In this document: in pieces, positions 22,601 through 35,700 of the stretch
Numbering within the stretch: the stretch's first letter is position 1
How the letters are laid out: each line of letters starts with the position of its first letter
Source of the DNA: Ornithodoros turicata
Taxonomy: Eukaryota > Arthropoda > Arachnida > Ixodida > Argasidae
Assembly: GCF_037126465.1 (NCBI RefSeq)
Contig: NC_088204.1
Span: forward strand, 79,111,807 to 79,175,806
Length of the DNA stretch: 64,000 nt
Direction of reading: 5' to 3'
Made by a program: the position numbers and the translations under genes
Notes under the pieces: generated by a model
Told to the model about the DNA's origin: nothing
Seen by the model: the letters and a program-made list of their open reading frames with translations, nothing else
Databases searched by the model: none

Positions 22601-25600
22601 AGTGTCATGTCCTCATAGTAAGCAACTGATCCAATTTTTGGCTTTTTCCTTTTTTTCTCTCTCTCTCTTACAGAGGATGAAGATTTCTCACTTTTACTCA
22701 ACGCTCTTGAAGGTACGTTTGAAACCTGAATAGCTTCTTGGAAAGGCTTAACCTTCAGAACTTTCAACATGGGATCGAAGATATAATCCCTGCTTTCTTT
22801 CGCTAACAGCATTGAGAAATTTTGATGTGGAGCAAATATGTCTACATATATTGTTTTTCACAAAGACAATGATGATTATGATGTATTTGTTAGTTGGTAT
22901 CAGACTCTTGTTCACTCTGAAGATCAATGCTGGCCAGAATTTTCTATCCTGCGCAGCTTCGTTTAACTGTGCCGCAGTTGTTCTGGCCTGTACCTGTACC
23001 CGACTTTGCGTAACTATATTCTTTTTCTCTGTGGAAGACATATTGAACACTTCTTTGATGGTGTTCAGGTGGTTGGAACTTTTCATTGTTGTCTGTTTCC
23101 TTTAGGGTACGACCAGCTCAAACAACAAGGAGACAACGAATTGCCCGACATTCTGTGCATCGTAACAGGTGATTCCAAGCTTTCGCTGTCGTGTGCATAC
23201 TGGAGATGGAGTTTGTGGAATATGAAGACAAATTGCTATTGAAACAAAGGCTCATGCCGTAGCATTGAAAGTGCTTTGTCATCTAGCTTCACGTGGCTGA
23301 TTCTTTAGGATTTCCTTGATAGATTTTGATGTTCATGTGCCACGTGCATTTTGTGGGCCGCAGGGATTTGGGACTTCACTCTAGGGCAGAACTCTTGCTT
23401 GCGCTGCTATTTCAAGAAGACTGCCCCTGCCTTCAGCATCTCGATGTGCCATCAGTCCAACTTGCAAGCATAGGCACTGTGGTAGACTGGATGTTGACAT
23501 TGAAGTGCGCGCTCCACGCTTCAGCTGCTGCTTGATTCCAGAGTGCAGTCTGTACCCGGCTATGGCACAATGAATATCTTTGCATGGGGTACTACCATTC
23601 TGGGTTGACTACTACTGCTCAACGATGAAAGATGAAAGTCACTGAAAAGGTTAGCCAGCTGTTGGGATCGAACCCACATCTTCTGGATTATCGATCCAGG
23701 GCTCTACCAATTGAGCTAAGCTAACACACCTCTCCAGCGACTTTCGGGGTGCGTCATCTGAAGGGACGACAAACCGGCCACTCACTCTCACTCACCCTCC
23801 TTTCACTCTTACATTTTTTGCTCACTCATACACACATTCATACAACGGAAATCGACGCAAGCGGCACCTGTTGATTTCTTAGGCAATTTGAGGCTTGTTT
23901 GTATCTGTCCCTTCTATGTTGTTCCAGCCTCAGAACATCACTGTCTCTCTTGTACTACTGCTCGTCGCCAAGTTGTAGAAGTCCGCCAAGAACGGTAGTA
24001 CTCCAGGCAAGCAAACAACTTTATTGTACCATGGCTGAATACGGACTGTGCTCTGGAATCAAGCAGCAGCTGAAGCACGGAGCGCGCTTTTCAACGTCAA
24101 CATCCAGTCCGCTACAGGCACCTTGCACTGTAATTGTGATATCGACTAGGGATGTGTGCAGTACTTTTACCTCAGGGGCAGGGGCAGATTTAGGGGTGGG
24201 GGGGGTGCGTGTGCAATAGACCATTAATGGACAACTTCCCGTCAACCCCTTTCATTCGGAATCTACGTATTTTCCGCGTTTTTAGCATTTTCCTGTGGGC
24301 ACCGGCAGCAGGGCCATGCTCCGGGGCCTTGGAGGGCCTACTATGAGAGGCCGCGATTGGCTCGCGTGACGGTCTCATGACGTTGCTTTAGGGCAGGCGA
24401 TTGGAAGCCACACTGCTACCAGGAAAACGGGAACGCCCTCTTGTGGTCACTCTATTCTCAGAGAGACGTCGTGCGTACGTCATTCTCTGCAGGAAAGCCT
24501 GCTTGCATGGTTCTCGTGACTTTCAGGTCCCTACAATAAATTGTACTGTATAAATTGTAATCATACCGTATCGTATCGTAATCGTATAAATCGCTCTAGT
24601 TGGACACTAATGCATGGACCTGATAAAAGTTCGAAATACACTACTGTCTGTAACAGAAATCAACAAATCAATGCTTAAACAGCAGATTGTCCCTTTAAGG
24701 GTATGCGTGAGGGGTGTGAAGCCCTGATTTTGTTGGCGCTTAATGGCAATTTGTGGTAGAATACTATGTCTGAGTCACGACCTACTAGATTATAACGATC
24801 ATGTCATAATCAATAAACCCTATGAGGAGCCCGTCCGCACGATCCGCTATGGGCGCTACTCATCGGCCCACGAGATCTACATCATGATTGGACTATGGAA
24901 ATTTGAATTTTGAACGCACAGAAGCTGACGTACAACTACCATAGCAGACGACAGCAACAGCTCCTGTGAAAGTGCGTAGAATGATGATGATAATCAACTT
25001 TAGAAAGAAGCATCTCTCATGTGACATCCACAGCTTGTAGAAAAATACTAAAGTAAGCTGAAATACAAAGTATTTCAGAAATCGAGGAAGCAATACTCGG
25101 GCCGATGAGTAGCGCCACCACTAGCTTCCAACTGCGGTGCTCTGAAGGCAGGTCCCCCAAGGTCGCCATTTTCCCATGTATTTGTTCCTATCCCGATGCG
25201 TGCAATGCCGGAGGCCGCCCTTAGATACCCCATTGTTACCAGACGTTGGCTTGCGTTGGATTGTAGCGCACTAAAGATCCAGTTGAAGCACAGTCCAAGC
25301 CAGGCCAAGTCACCGAAGGAGAAATGGACGACTGCGCCTGCGGCGCCAGTGGCGGCGCCTGGTACGACAGGTACGCTATGTGATGCACGCAGCCGTGCAC
25401 TAGATCCTTCCGATCGCTCAACACGTTTAAAAACGGGACCAAAAGGTGAAACACGACACAGAAAGTTGTTATACGTGTTTTATTTGGACATATAAAGGCT
25501 AGATTCATTCGCAGAAACAACAAAACATTTTGCCGCTAAACTTAGCGCGCTGAAGTGATCCGGAACGGCAACAGTGGGGTATCTAGTGGCGGCCTTCTTC

Positions 25601-28600
25601 GTTGCACGCTTTTCCGAGGTGAGTTTGGGGGACCTGTCTGTAGGGGTGCTAATGACACGGTCGCTATAATCTAGTAGGTCATGGTCTGAATGTCCTGATA
25701 GTTACGTGTTTGCCTGAACATGGTTTTCAGTGTAGAGTACAATTACCTTCGCTGCTCCTTTAATTTTTGCTACGCTTCGCGCCATTGACATAGACTTGTT
25801 TTTGTATGTAGGGAAAGGTCCACTAAAGTCGCACTACCTGGAAGAGGTTAAGAGCCGATCCCTGAAGCACGTTCAAGTTATGACACCGTGGCTCTCCGCG
25901 GAAGACTACCCGCTGCTGCTAGGTCTGTTTTCTCGAACGTCATAGCGTGTATGTTTTCTTTATAACCGTGCCATTCTTTCAGGGACGGCTGACTTGGGCA
26001 TCTGCCTCCATACTTCGTCCAGCAAGTTGGACCTTCCAATGAAGGTGGTCGACATGTTCGGCTGCGGTCTGCCAGTCTGTGCAGTGTCATACCCCTGGTG
26101 AGGTGTTGATCTAACATTTTAAATTGCAGTTTAGGAGGTACTTTATTTACGCTGCCCCTCACTCTTGCTTTCTGAGAACAGCTTAGAGGATCGCAGAAAC
26201 GCATTTCGTGCCATGGGAAACCATGGAAAGGAGGAAGGATGTAACTTAAGACAAACCGTGTGTGTAGATGCATGTCTGTAGACTGTGCGTCCTGACAACA
26301 CAGGACAGGAAGTCCTGTGTTGTCTGTCTGTGTCCATGCACGCTGTTCCGTTCCTTGTCATGCATGAATAACTGACACGGTCTGTATTTAGGGCCCTGTT
26401 TTGTAGGGGAAAACCTGTTCTTACACCCTGATTTTATATTTCATCACTTCGGGTAAAGCCCGAAAACTTGGCAAAGTGCCTATTCAGCCACCGATACAGG
26501 CACTGGGGAACACTAAGCATTGGACATTCAGCACAGCTGTTCCATATCATGAGTTAATCTAAAATGCAAGAAGTGTTCATTTCCTAATTTCCACTCGAAA
26601 ATCTACTCTTTCCACCCGATATTACCCTATTTCACCCTATTTTACAGCTCCTGAAATAGAACACGATTTTTACCGTCCCGATTTCCAAAAAACATAAAAC
26701 CTGAAAACGCAGGGCCAAGTCTAGATGTGCTTTCTTCGTTAGCACCGACCTTAGTGGGTCAGTTGGGACCGCTACCTACTGCCTTATAATGACCATGTCA
26801 TAATGGGCAACCCCTAAGAGGAGCCCGTCCGCATGATCCACTAGGGGCACTACTCATCGGCTCACAAGATCTTTATCATCGTGGCATAGTACAAGCTGTT
26901 GCCTGGATACACTGCCCTTGAAAGGGACGTTAGATACAGGATGTTGCATACCGAAATTTTAGAACACGTTAAGGAAGTGTCAGGCGAGCAGAATTGATTA
27001 TTTTGAAGATGTGCAATTCTAGCATCACTCATGATCCTAGTTATTATTGTCATCAGTGATGATAACTATGATCAACAGAAAAACAGGCGGTACGCAATCC
27101 AGAGGTGCAAGTTCTCTGGGCTGCTACGAGCGAATCCCACCCTATTAGGCTTGGTACACATCAGGAGTTGATGGCATACCTGGATCTATTTATTTATACA
27201 TCTGTAGGGCCCAGTGATGGCCAGTAGTTAACTACATGTAGTTAAACTACCTGATTGTACTTCAAAAGTAGTTATCAACTACTTGCAGAAATGTAGTGGC
27301 AACTACTAGTTAAACTACTATTTCGAGTAGTTATCTACAGTAGTTAGGTTACTGCAGGCGCCAACTACTTCCGATTTTGCCGCAAGCTTTACGGCACGAT
27401 TGTGCTTCCGACTTTTACCTTGAGCTACTTGTTTGATGAGAACGGAGGTGCAGAACAATTGTGGCCGTGCATGTGTACTAAATCTTCACTTTTATCACTG
27501 CTTGTGATTCATATTTAGGTGTCCAAGAACACTATAGAATGGGATTGGTGTTGATGTACAAGATGTACAAGTAGTTATAGATGTAGTTAAAATACATTGC
27601 AGTAGTTAAAGAAGTAGTTTTAACTACCTCCCCTGAAAAGTAGTTGAACTACTAGTTAAACTACTCCATTGTGAAGTAGTTAGTAGTTATAGTTAAACTA
27701 CTGTAGAAGTAGTTAGTGGCCATCACTGGTAGGGCCATTACACAAAGGGTATGAGGACTTTAGGTCCATTTCGTGGTGTGTCCTAAATCTGATGTTGCAT
27801 GTTTCGAGGCTTCGAAGGGGGGGTCTGTCAGCTCAAAGCCAAGTGCCAGTTGACCAATGTGTCACAGTGGTGTGCTCTCCATCCACAGTCTGGAAGAACT
27901 GGTGCAAGCCGGCAAGACGGGTCTAGTCTTTACAACCGCCGAAGAGTTGTTAGGTCGGCTTACGGTATGTGCCTTCACTTTGGAACTTGTGCCACTTAAC
28001 TGGTGAAAGATTGCGAGATGGATAATTGTGTGGATAATCTGTAGCAGGTACGAGGCAGTCCCGTTAACTCGAAATCTGTTAATTTAAACATCCAGATAAT
28101 TTGAAATTACACTCGGGTCTCGGCAGAACCATGTCTAGGTATTTCGAGTGTGGGGGTGGGGGTGGGGGCGGGGGGGATGTCCGGCGATTCAAACATGAAC
28201 GTGTGCAATGATTTATCCGAATGATTGTCCGAGCTTCCACGACTCCCGGTTATGCATCGGCGTGAAAGTTCCAGATGCACGCTTTTACTTTTTAAACGTT
28301 AAGTTTACAGTTTACTTGTTACTCATGAGTCACTTTCTGGTTAAAGCGAGATGAATCATCATAATGACTAGTGACATCATAGCGAATGGCACAGAGTGGT
28401 GCCAATTACTCGTCGTCTGCAAAGCAAGCAAACAAGCATCGCTGTTTTGCAGGGATGAGAACCTTTCCTCTTGACTACACAGCCAAGAAAAAGCAGAAAG
28501 TAGATAGTTTCTTGAATCAAGATGGCGGTGCTTGCACTCGCGAATTATTTTTTGTCCTGGCCTGTTTTGATGCTAGCCTGCACAGAAAAAAAAAAAGAAA

Positions 28601-29661
28601 AAAAATCTCGAAAGAATGAGCCTCTTGTGTCACAGTGAACGTGCGGCAAGGCCTTGCGAGCCATTACGCGTCGCTGACACAGCTAGTGTGCACCGAAAAA
28701 GCAATAAAGCGCTCATCACGAGCGTCTCCCTTTAGTGTGAACTCCACTTTACTTACACAAATCTTCTGTCCCCTGTCGAGCTCGAATTAATGGGATTGCA
28801 CTGTATAATCTGCAAGTAACAACTTCTGCGGCATGAACGCTGCATGCAGCGAAAGATCAGGACACGGTGACGATGACACAAGACCCACACACACAGCACG
28901 GCCACCGACACTCCCACGACAAGCCTTATCGCTACGGGCCTGGACGGGAGCGGACAGAACACGTTATCCTGTGGATGTCCGAAATAGATCCCAATGTCCG
29001 TATCCAACAATGGGTGTCCGCCGGGCATCCGTGAGAGCATCATAAATGGACATCCCCGGTTGGATGTCCGCAGGATCTCCCATGTCGGCTCTTTCAAGGA
29101 TTGTCCAAGTCATGTCCCGGATGAGACGTTCCACGTAGCACTTCTTGCAGGCGAGAGAGGAACACGAGATTTTTAGCAGTGCAGAAGTTTAACTTTATGC
29201 ACGAGATTAGGCAGTGGCAATAAAAATTCCATTTGCTTTTACCTTTATCGAAATACGTTGTGTACCGTTCTTCAGCATCATAAAGAAACATGAGATAGTG
29301 ACTTTATAGCTTTGGTTCAGGTTTGGACAGTTCCTTTAATGGGGGCAAGTGACCGGTAGTGGTGTATGAAGTTATGGGTACCATAATCTGGCATAAAATC
29401 TGGATGAGAGGGAAACAAAGGAAAGCAAAGGAGTTGTAGTGAGGCACTGTCGTGTCTCGGCATTCAGACGCTGCCGTGGTTGGTACGAGAAACGTCACGT
29501 TAATTGTTCACTTCCGTTTTACGTCGCGACAGGAACTCTTGGCAAGCTTTCCGAAGAATACGGAATTGTTGGATTCCTTGAGGGCGAGCGTGCTGCACTG
29601 GCAGACGGAACGCTGGGAGCCAAACTGGAAGTCCACGGCTCTGGAAGCATTCCGGATTTAG
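16624..29661 (+). CDS. ALG1: chitobiosyldiphosphodolichol beta-mannosyltransferase (ALG1), 12 exons
   Basis: ALG1 adds the first mannose from GDP-mannose to GlcNAc2-PP-dolichol on the cytosolic face of the ER, an early step of N-glycan precursor assembly (GT33 family). Exons: 16624-16786, 16884-16964, 17378-17484, 18957-19108, 21323-21412, 22354-22571, 22674-22712, 23106-23168, 25812-25922, 25983-26097, 27889-27964, 29533-29661. All joins keep frame with GT-AG introns and give 447 aa (human 464). Family blocks seen in order: [10 protein letters not shown] near the N-terminus, [19 protein letters not shown], an acidic insert around residues 220-240, [37 protein letters not shown] and [20 protein letters not shown], then [13 protein letters not shown]. 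The last exon encodes the C-terminal LLASFP block typical of the family and ends in TAG. A hydrophobic helix in exon 3 ([20 protein letters not shown]) is the likely membrane contact. Odd point: the chosen N-terminus lacks the usual signal anchor. Confidence 0.93.
17050..17270. repeat. imperfect foldback in ALG1 intron 2
   Basis: About 60 bp at 17050-17115 (with GCGCAGGAGATGGGACAAAC) reappear inverted at 17205-17270 (GTTTGTCTCATCTCTTGCGC). The spacer holds two direct GTGACATTCTAT motifs. Probably a small non-autonomous element. Confidence 0.6.
17671..17969 (+). repeat. dispersed repeat R2, copy in ALG1 intron 3
   Basis: About 300 bp, closely similar to 43286-43568 in the myosin gene. Shared marks are AATAGACCTCTACC at the start, GTTAGACAGACTGAAAC, TATTGAAAGAAAAGTAG, and CCAAATTGGTGGCGCTGTCG followed by TATGACGTCATTTGTTTACA at the end. 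Same strand in both genes. No coding frame; class unknown. Confidence 0.75.
19118..19330 (-). repeat. non-LTR-type 3' end (inverted)
   Basis: Starts with (TGAA)n at 19120-19132 followed by ATTTATTTATC and AT-rich sequence. This is how the simple-repeat 3' tail of a LINE or LINE-dependent element looks when inserted on the minus strand. No reverse transcriptase frame. Confidence 0.4.
19833..20723. mobile_element. 891-bp hAT-like element in ALG1 intron 4
   Basis: The ends are inverted copies (CATAGATGGGGAAGTTAC left; the right end complements to CATAGGTGGGAAGTAACGCG) and are flanked by a perfect 8-bp duplication CGTGTGCG (19825-19832 and 20724-20731). Subterminal regions are packed with GTAACG/CGTTAC motifs in both directions. 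Eight-bp duplications and TGGGAAGTAA-type ends are hAT features. No intact transposase, so it is non-autonomous. Confidence 0.88.
21885..22353 (+). repeat. tandem ~95-bp repeats abutting ALG1 exon 6
   Basis: Five diverged units run AGATTGAACCTGTAGCGAGC, then AGCCAGTTAAAAT, then CATTTTCCTGCCTTACTTCG and TTGCTTAGATT. The last unit ends exactly at the exon 6 acceptor at 22353. Each unit therefore repeats the pyrimidine tract and TTTAG-type 3' splice site, giving up to four decoy acceptors upstream. Confidence 0.85.
23640..23935 (-). repeat. tRNA-derived SINE (type 2) with foldback partner
   Basis: On the minus strand 23640-23760 reads TTAGCTTAGCTCAATTGGTA, then CTGGATCGATAATCCAG (an anticodon-arm-like hairpin), then GTGGGTTCGATCCCAACAGC. 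The body continues to about 23830. At 23880-23935 the tail (CCAGCCTCAGAACATCA) appears on the plus strand. The loop lacks the U33 of a working tRNA, so this is a SINE and not a tRNA gene. Confidence 0.75.
24170..24215 (+). repeat. hAT-type terminal fragment
   Basis: CAGGGGCAGATTTAGGGGTG resembles the right end of the MITE at 51351-51490. Only one end is evident. Confidence 0.4.
24853..25115. mobile_element. MITE-like element, 263 bp
   Basis: Terminal inverted repeats GCGCTACTCATCGGCCC (24853-24869) and its complement (25099-25115). The interior, with GAAAGAAGCATCTCTCATG, recurs inverted at 49743-49975 in a myosin intron. The flank before it (AACGATCATGTCATAA) is also found near 26780 and 49690, so the true element may start earlier. 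Confidence 0.7.
26770..26885 (+). repeat. partial copy of the CATCGGC MITE family
   Basis: Shares TAATGACCATGTCATAATGG, AGGAGCCCGTCCGCATGATC and a diverged CACTACTCATCGGCTC end with 24780-24870. The right half is absent. Confidence 0.6.
27212..27728. mobile_element. 517-bp hAT-like MITE in ALG1 intron 10
   Basis: Termini are CAGTGATGGCCAGTAGTTAA and its inverted counterpart ending GGCCATCACTG. They are flanked by a perfect 8-bp duplication GTAGGGCC (27204-27211 and 27729-27736). The interior is filled with GTAGTTA/TAACTAC motifs. Perfect target duplication implies fairly recent insertion. Confidence 0.92.
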
Positions 29662-29716
29662 TCCGGATACAGTGGTCAGCGATGGTTCATGTTCCTACGA
29701 AGGTGATATTGCTGTA

Positions 29717-29722
29717 AATAAA
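29717..29722 (+). terminator. ALG1 polyadenylation signal
   Basis: AATAAA lies 56 bp after the ALG1 stop codon, the first such signal downstream, giving a short 3' UTR. Confidence 0.65.
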
Positions 29723-32700
29723 ATAATCGGTTTTTCTTCGCTGGTGAACATCATCAAGTTTCCTTTCGTGTGTCTAAGGTGGCTGTATCGAACCGTTTTT
29801 AGAAGTGTTTTTTTTTTAGTGGGGCATATGAGTCCCTGTAGTGGTGATCTGTTCCTAAAACTGGACCAGATTTTGGCTATGTTAACCTTTTGTGGATACT
29901 TTCAAGTACTTGTCTCTGATTTGCTCTTAAAACTGGAGCATGCTTTGGCTATGTCAACCGTTCTTGGTAACGTGCGTGGGATACAAGCACGCGTGTAATT
30001 TTCTCAAAAATATCAACCAAGCAGATTTTGGCCATGTCAACCCTTTGTGAACACGGTGGAAAGTAACTGCTCTGAGGCTGGAACACACAAACAGATGCAC
30101 ACAACACAAGCCTCAGTACCACAGAACATGTACAGTAAAAATTATGTGTCAATACTCGTGTGTGATTCGCTTCCAAAAATGGACGAGGGCTTGGCTGTGT
30201 CAACGTGAGAGTTCTCACGCATGTTATCTGCTCGTAAAAATTTTTGAAAAATGTGCGTAAAATCTAAGGGCGGGGAAGTGTTGTGACACGAAAGCTGGCA
30301 GTGTGGGGTGGTACCAGCATCCGAAGTGGCAAGCATCCAAAAAAATGTTTGGCAAAATTTAGAATGTAGTGAGTGTAAGAGAAAACTTTTAAATATGTTG
30401 GTACAGTAGTTTTGGGTAACCTCACCAATCATCCCGGCGGTTACCGTGGGACAGGGAACATCCCAGTGTGGACTACTTAGGGATGTTCGTATGTTTTCTG
30501 TTGTGGGCATAGTTCTTTTGGACTACCCAAATTCCTGAGCAAGAGGGACTATACACCCCTCTCTCCCTGTCCTGTGCCACCATCCTTTCCCTCTTTCACC
30601 CTTTCTTTTCACACTCCCATCCCCCCTGTGTTGATGCAGTAGTCCTTTCCTCCTTGCAGTAGTCCTTAGTCCTTTTTTTTTCCTTCGTCACGAAGCCCCA
30701 CGACTGACAGTGCTGTCACAAGTTGTCTCTGGATTGTTCTGCAGACTTTCCAGATGGATATTGGCACAGTTCTCTTTGAAGCCTGCCCAGGATGTGTACC
30801 AATAACCTCTCTCCCGCGCCTTCCTGCTGTCCTCGCAGACACCGGTGCTTTGCAGTACTAACGCAGAGTTAAAAAAAAAAAAAGAAGAGAAAAATGACTT
30901 TGCGAGACGAGCGTCGAAGAAACTATTCTTGAAGAGGCAGTTCTTCCAAGAGTCATAATGCACTGCGTGGCCGATTGGCGAAAGATTTTGCGGTGTTCTT
31001 CTGCTCGAAACGTTGGAGCGATTTTTGTTCAGGGACACGTTTAAATTCTCAACACAGTACGTAATATTTTGCTTTTACATTGCGCACTAAATTACTTAGG
31101 AAACTATGTGTTACTTATAATCACGTGTCACCGAAGGCATATCTACCACAGGAGATCATACAAGATCTTCCCCGGATGTATTTTAATCGCGCTCGCGTGC
31201 TTTTTTTTTTTTTTTTTTTTAATCTTGTTCGCAAGACTCATGTGAGTTGAAATACCGCAACCTCGAGGACCAATTGTCTGATTAGCCATAAAATGTCTGA
31301 TTAGCCATACATGTTTCCAGGAACAGTACTATTACATAAAACGATTAAATACGAGATAAAAAGCAAAACTTTAAAAATCATCATCAAAACTTTAATTAGT
31401 GCGATACAGGTCGGAAATATCTTAGTTGATGGACCTTGTGTTAAGTTTCGTTTTGTATATATTTGCATTCCACGTAAATGAAATAAATAGAACATAGAAT
31501 GCCCAGAAAAACCAAAAAGTGGACATAATGATAAACGGAACGCTCGTTCAATAAGTCGACCAATGTTTAGTTTCCAATACAAGCCAAAAGTAATATAACA
31601 TAAAAAATATACAAACACACACAAAAAAAGTACACACTCCTTACTGTCATCATAAAATAACTTGCAGAACTTTTGACAAAACTTGGAAGAAATTGAGAAA
31701 GGAGATTGAAAAGCTTGGCAATGAAACTATTATGTGGAACCACATTCAAGAATGAAGGGGAGAGAGCAATAACAATACGGAGCAGCAAAAGCAGTTGTGA
31801 CACAAACGGAATAACTGGATTTCAACAGACTTTCGAAATATTTGCATGTGATGTATCGTAGAAACATGTTTTACTTCATATGTAAGCCGCACAAGCAAAC
31901 AAACTCGGGAAGCCTGCGTTTTCAATTTCACGCGTATTCTTGCTGCGCGCACGACAACGTCCCCCCAAAAGTAGCAGACGACGTTTCGGCTAACGAGAAT
32001 ACATCCACGTACCACTTTTGTTCCCTTTCTTTCGTCGCCGCGAAAAGCAGTTTCTCGCCACGCTCCAATGAGATAGCGCTCCGCTCCAAGAATAAAGCAG
32101 CAGAAACGGCACCTGTGAGAACAGGTTCCTCAGCCAATCAGAATGTCCCGTTTCATTGAGCAGGTTGCACTCGCCGTGCCCCGTCCCGAACGTCTGCTTC
32201 CCAAGTTTTGGGAGAACTTAGGACAGTTTTTTCTTTTTGGATGCCAAAACTTTCCCGTGTGTGTGTGAGATTGTGTGAAATCACATCGCTGTGCGTCTCG
32301 TGTTGTGTGTTCGGCGCACGGACACCGACTGTGATCCTCGGATTACCTAACGTCGCATACGTGCCTTCATCCCGGTAAGTAAGACGGAAAAAAAAGTACC
32401 GCACAAATTTGTCCGCGTCGTCAAAGTTGCTTGTAAACGTGGGAGTCGGGCGTCGCCTAATCGCTATCTGCGATATCGTCTGCCGCGCGACAAAAAAAGT
32501 GATATACGGGCTATTCGATAATGGATTAAAAGTGTGGACCACTCCTTCGTAGCGAGTCGTCTGCTGAATTTCTCCTAAAATTAGGCCTAGTAAGTACGTC
32601 ACTTCTGCTAGCGATCGGCTTGTTGTGAATGGGCCTCCGAATCGGGTCGAGGTCCTCTTCTAAAAGCGTGGAAGAGGGCGTTGTCCCCGCGTCTTCGTCT

Positions 32701-35700
32701 TCTGCTTTCCAGGCATTGTGTTCTTCTCCTGCTGAGCGATTCTCCTCAAGTGCAAAGAATATGCTAAGATGCGCCTTTGGAAGCGCGTGACCTTGTTTTC
32801 AGAACGGGTATCCTGAAGGCATTCGGAGAATGTGATACATCTACTCCGGTGCCAGGAAATTTTTGCTGAATGACAGCTAGCTATGACCCGAGGAATTACG
32901 GCGATCGCTTACGGTGGCGCCATTCTGGGGCAAAGACCTGCGCTTCGTAACAACGCTGCTTCGTAATACGATCTCAGGGTGTACTCGGAAATGCAAGGGT
33001 GTGTGTGTTTTAAGAGGTGCTACGTCGGAGGGCACAAAACAAGTTAGCAGACGACTGCGCATGTGTCTTTTTGTTTTTGTCAAAACGCAGACGATCTATA
33101 TGATTGACAACTGCATCGCAAACAGATGTTTACCAAATCAGTTTGTGTGCGGATATTTTTGCCCTTCCAGAGTATTATGTCGGAGATGCAGAACAAGTTA
33201 TAGCAGACGACTGCTACAGGTCACCAGACAACTGCAACGGATGAGTGAGAACGCGTCGTCTGCTTCAGTTAACATACGAAACGCCCTGCTCTCGAGTCCA
33301 CCGATTCAAAATTGAATACAGACACGTACGAATTAATTTCTTCCGCTTCGAAGCACCGCACGCGCGTGGGTATCTACCGCTGTGATCTGCCTTACTGATA
33401 AAGCATTTCACGTAGGCATCGTCTAGCCACCCTGTCGAAACCGAAACCGAAACGTGTCTGCGACGCGATCAGATTTGGAACTCTCGTTATGTGTGCTTCC
33501 TTTGTGCTTTTGACCTTTCAGCTCGCTAATCGTCGCTACGAAAAACGGTGTTAGGTGACTCAATTGTAGGACGTCCAGCATCGTCGTTGTGCCATTTAGA
33601 TCCGGTTGGCGATGTGCCTTGCTCAAGGTCGATGCTTAGCGGCCTTGGATTAGGATCATCTTCACACAATCTTCACTGGACAATGCTCTAGGCTGGTCGC
33701 ATTGAAAGCTCACATAATACGTGGGCCCTGGGCAGCCTCTAAACATCCTTTATCTTTTGGGACTGCTTTGAGAATATTGCAGAAGGCAGGCATTCTGTTG
33801 CAGGTGTTGTCGCGCGCGTGGACTTTACGTAGATGAAATGCACTTACGTACAGTTGCATATTGTGAATTTGCATATGAAAGAAAAATAATGCAAATTTAT
33901 GTTTTCTAAACCTAGTTGGCGGTGTCTTGTTCCTAAAAAAAGCATGTGTGTACTCGCCTCTTAACTGAAAATACATGCCTGATGCAGCACGCGTTGACTG
34001 ATGAATTGCGCAGGTACAAAGAATGGAACGTGCCAATAAAAGCGATAATAAAAATTTAGGGGATGTTTGTGGGAGTAGCAGAATCCGTCAAGTGACCAAT
34101 TCAATAGCTATATATATATATATATATATAATCACTCAAAAATAACCTGCAAGTCGTCATCGCGCTTGTAGGTGGGATAGTTGTTAAAATAATAATTACC
34201 GCAGAACCTTAAAACTCTCTACTATCGCCTTCCCGCTCCTTCTCGTTGTCCTTCCACCGGTGAAAGCATCATAAATAAATTACTATACTACTACTAAATA
34301 CGCTATTATACGCTGTTACTACTATTATACACGCTAAATACGCTATTACTACTATTATACACGCTAAATACGCTATTATTATACTACTACGAAATACGCT
34401 AATATACTTCTACTAAAAAAACGCTCAACTACACTACGAGGTTCGCAGCATGTCTCAACCACATCCACAACACGAGCCCAATGTTGCTAGCTCATCTACA
34501 AACAGCGACAAGCCTTTTATAGGCGATCCAGTTATTGAGGTACTCCCTTTCGACGCGATGTCAGTGAAGCGGGTAAATGCACTGTGCCACACACGCGGTT
34601 CCACTTCAATGCAGGTACGACCCTGCATAGCGTGTGACCTGCTCTGTTCCGTCCTATTGTATTTGATGGAAAGGGGGATAACTTATGCACTTTCTGTGGT
34701 AGCCTTCAGAAACAGTACTTCTGCTTCATGGGGATTGTCGTTAAAAGGGAAAACTAGACTGGAACCCATTATCTGGTAGTATATATTTTTTAATAGATTG
34801 TACCGTCTTATTTCCTGTTTTTTTTTTTAAATGTACGCGTTGTTGCGTTGCCGTTGTCAATGAAATGTGCTGTAGACTTGCTAAGCTAGAAAAACTAGCT
34901 GTACCTTTTTTTTTCGAGTTTTTCCCATCAAATATGATTTGATGAAATAAATAAACATTCAATTCGATTCACTTAACCTTCCTGTTTTTGTAAAGCCACA
35001 CCTGCATGGACTATAGTATTTGCCTACAGTATTTACACGTTAAAAACAGAACTTCACCGTATTGCACGCGGTGTACTTCTGATACGAAGAGGTGCCATTA
35101 TCATATAGCCAAATTGACACGAAAAGGCGTACGCCCTTCTGTTTTGGAATCAGAAGGGATGGCCCTGTCATTCGTTGCAGTGGTTGGGGCACAGCATGCT
35201 ATGTGGTGAAGTTCTGTTTTTAGAGGGTATAAATTAACAAAAATAAAAAATCTCCAGTGAGATTTATGCATGTTTGTTAGGGCGTAATCTGAGACGATAA
35301 CGAAAGGTAAAAATAGAAACAAAAGTCAATAAATCCGCATTATATATGATACCCGAAAAAAAAAAAAAAAACGTGCTTGGTGGTGGTGGTGGTAAATGGG
35401 TTCGCCATGAAAAAAACTTTGCTTACCTCGTGCGTGGCGTATAGAAAAAAACGTGCTTAAGTGTATACGCCACGCACAAGCGATGAATGCACTACGATTT
35501 AAAGAAAAAAAAAACAATGGTGGAGCGCGCTACGCGAATGAAGCCAACTGAATGGTTGTTAGCGTTGTCACCAGCGTTTTTTCATTGCCCCTTAGACCGA
35601 GGTGTGAATTTGAAAGTTGTAGAATGCAGTCAGAAACACACCACCGAGATGTTTCAGGAGGGCGTGCTTTTATGCCTTCCTTGATGAAAAAAACAAGAAA

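Noticed and set aside
32153..32602. 149-aa minus-strand frame between ALG1 and myosin
   Set aside because: No recognisable motif, no splice or polyA context beyond chance.
32914..33315. 133-aa plus-strand frame
   Set aside because: Cys/Arg-rich by composition only; contains a short internally repeated GCAGACGACTGC motif but no family pattern.
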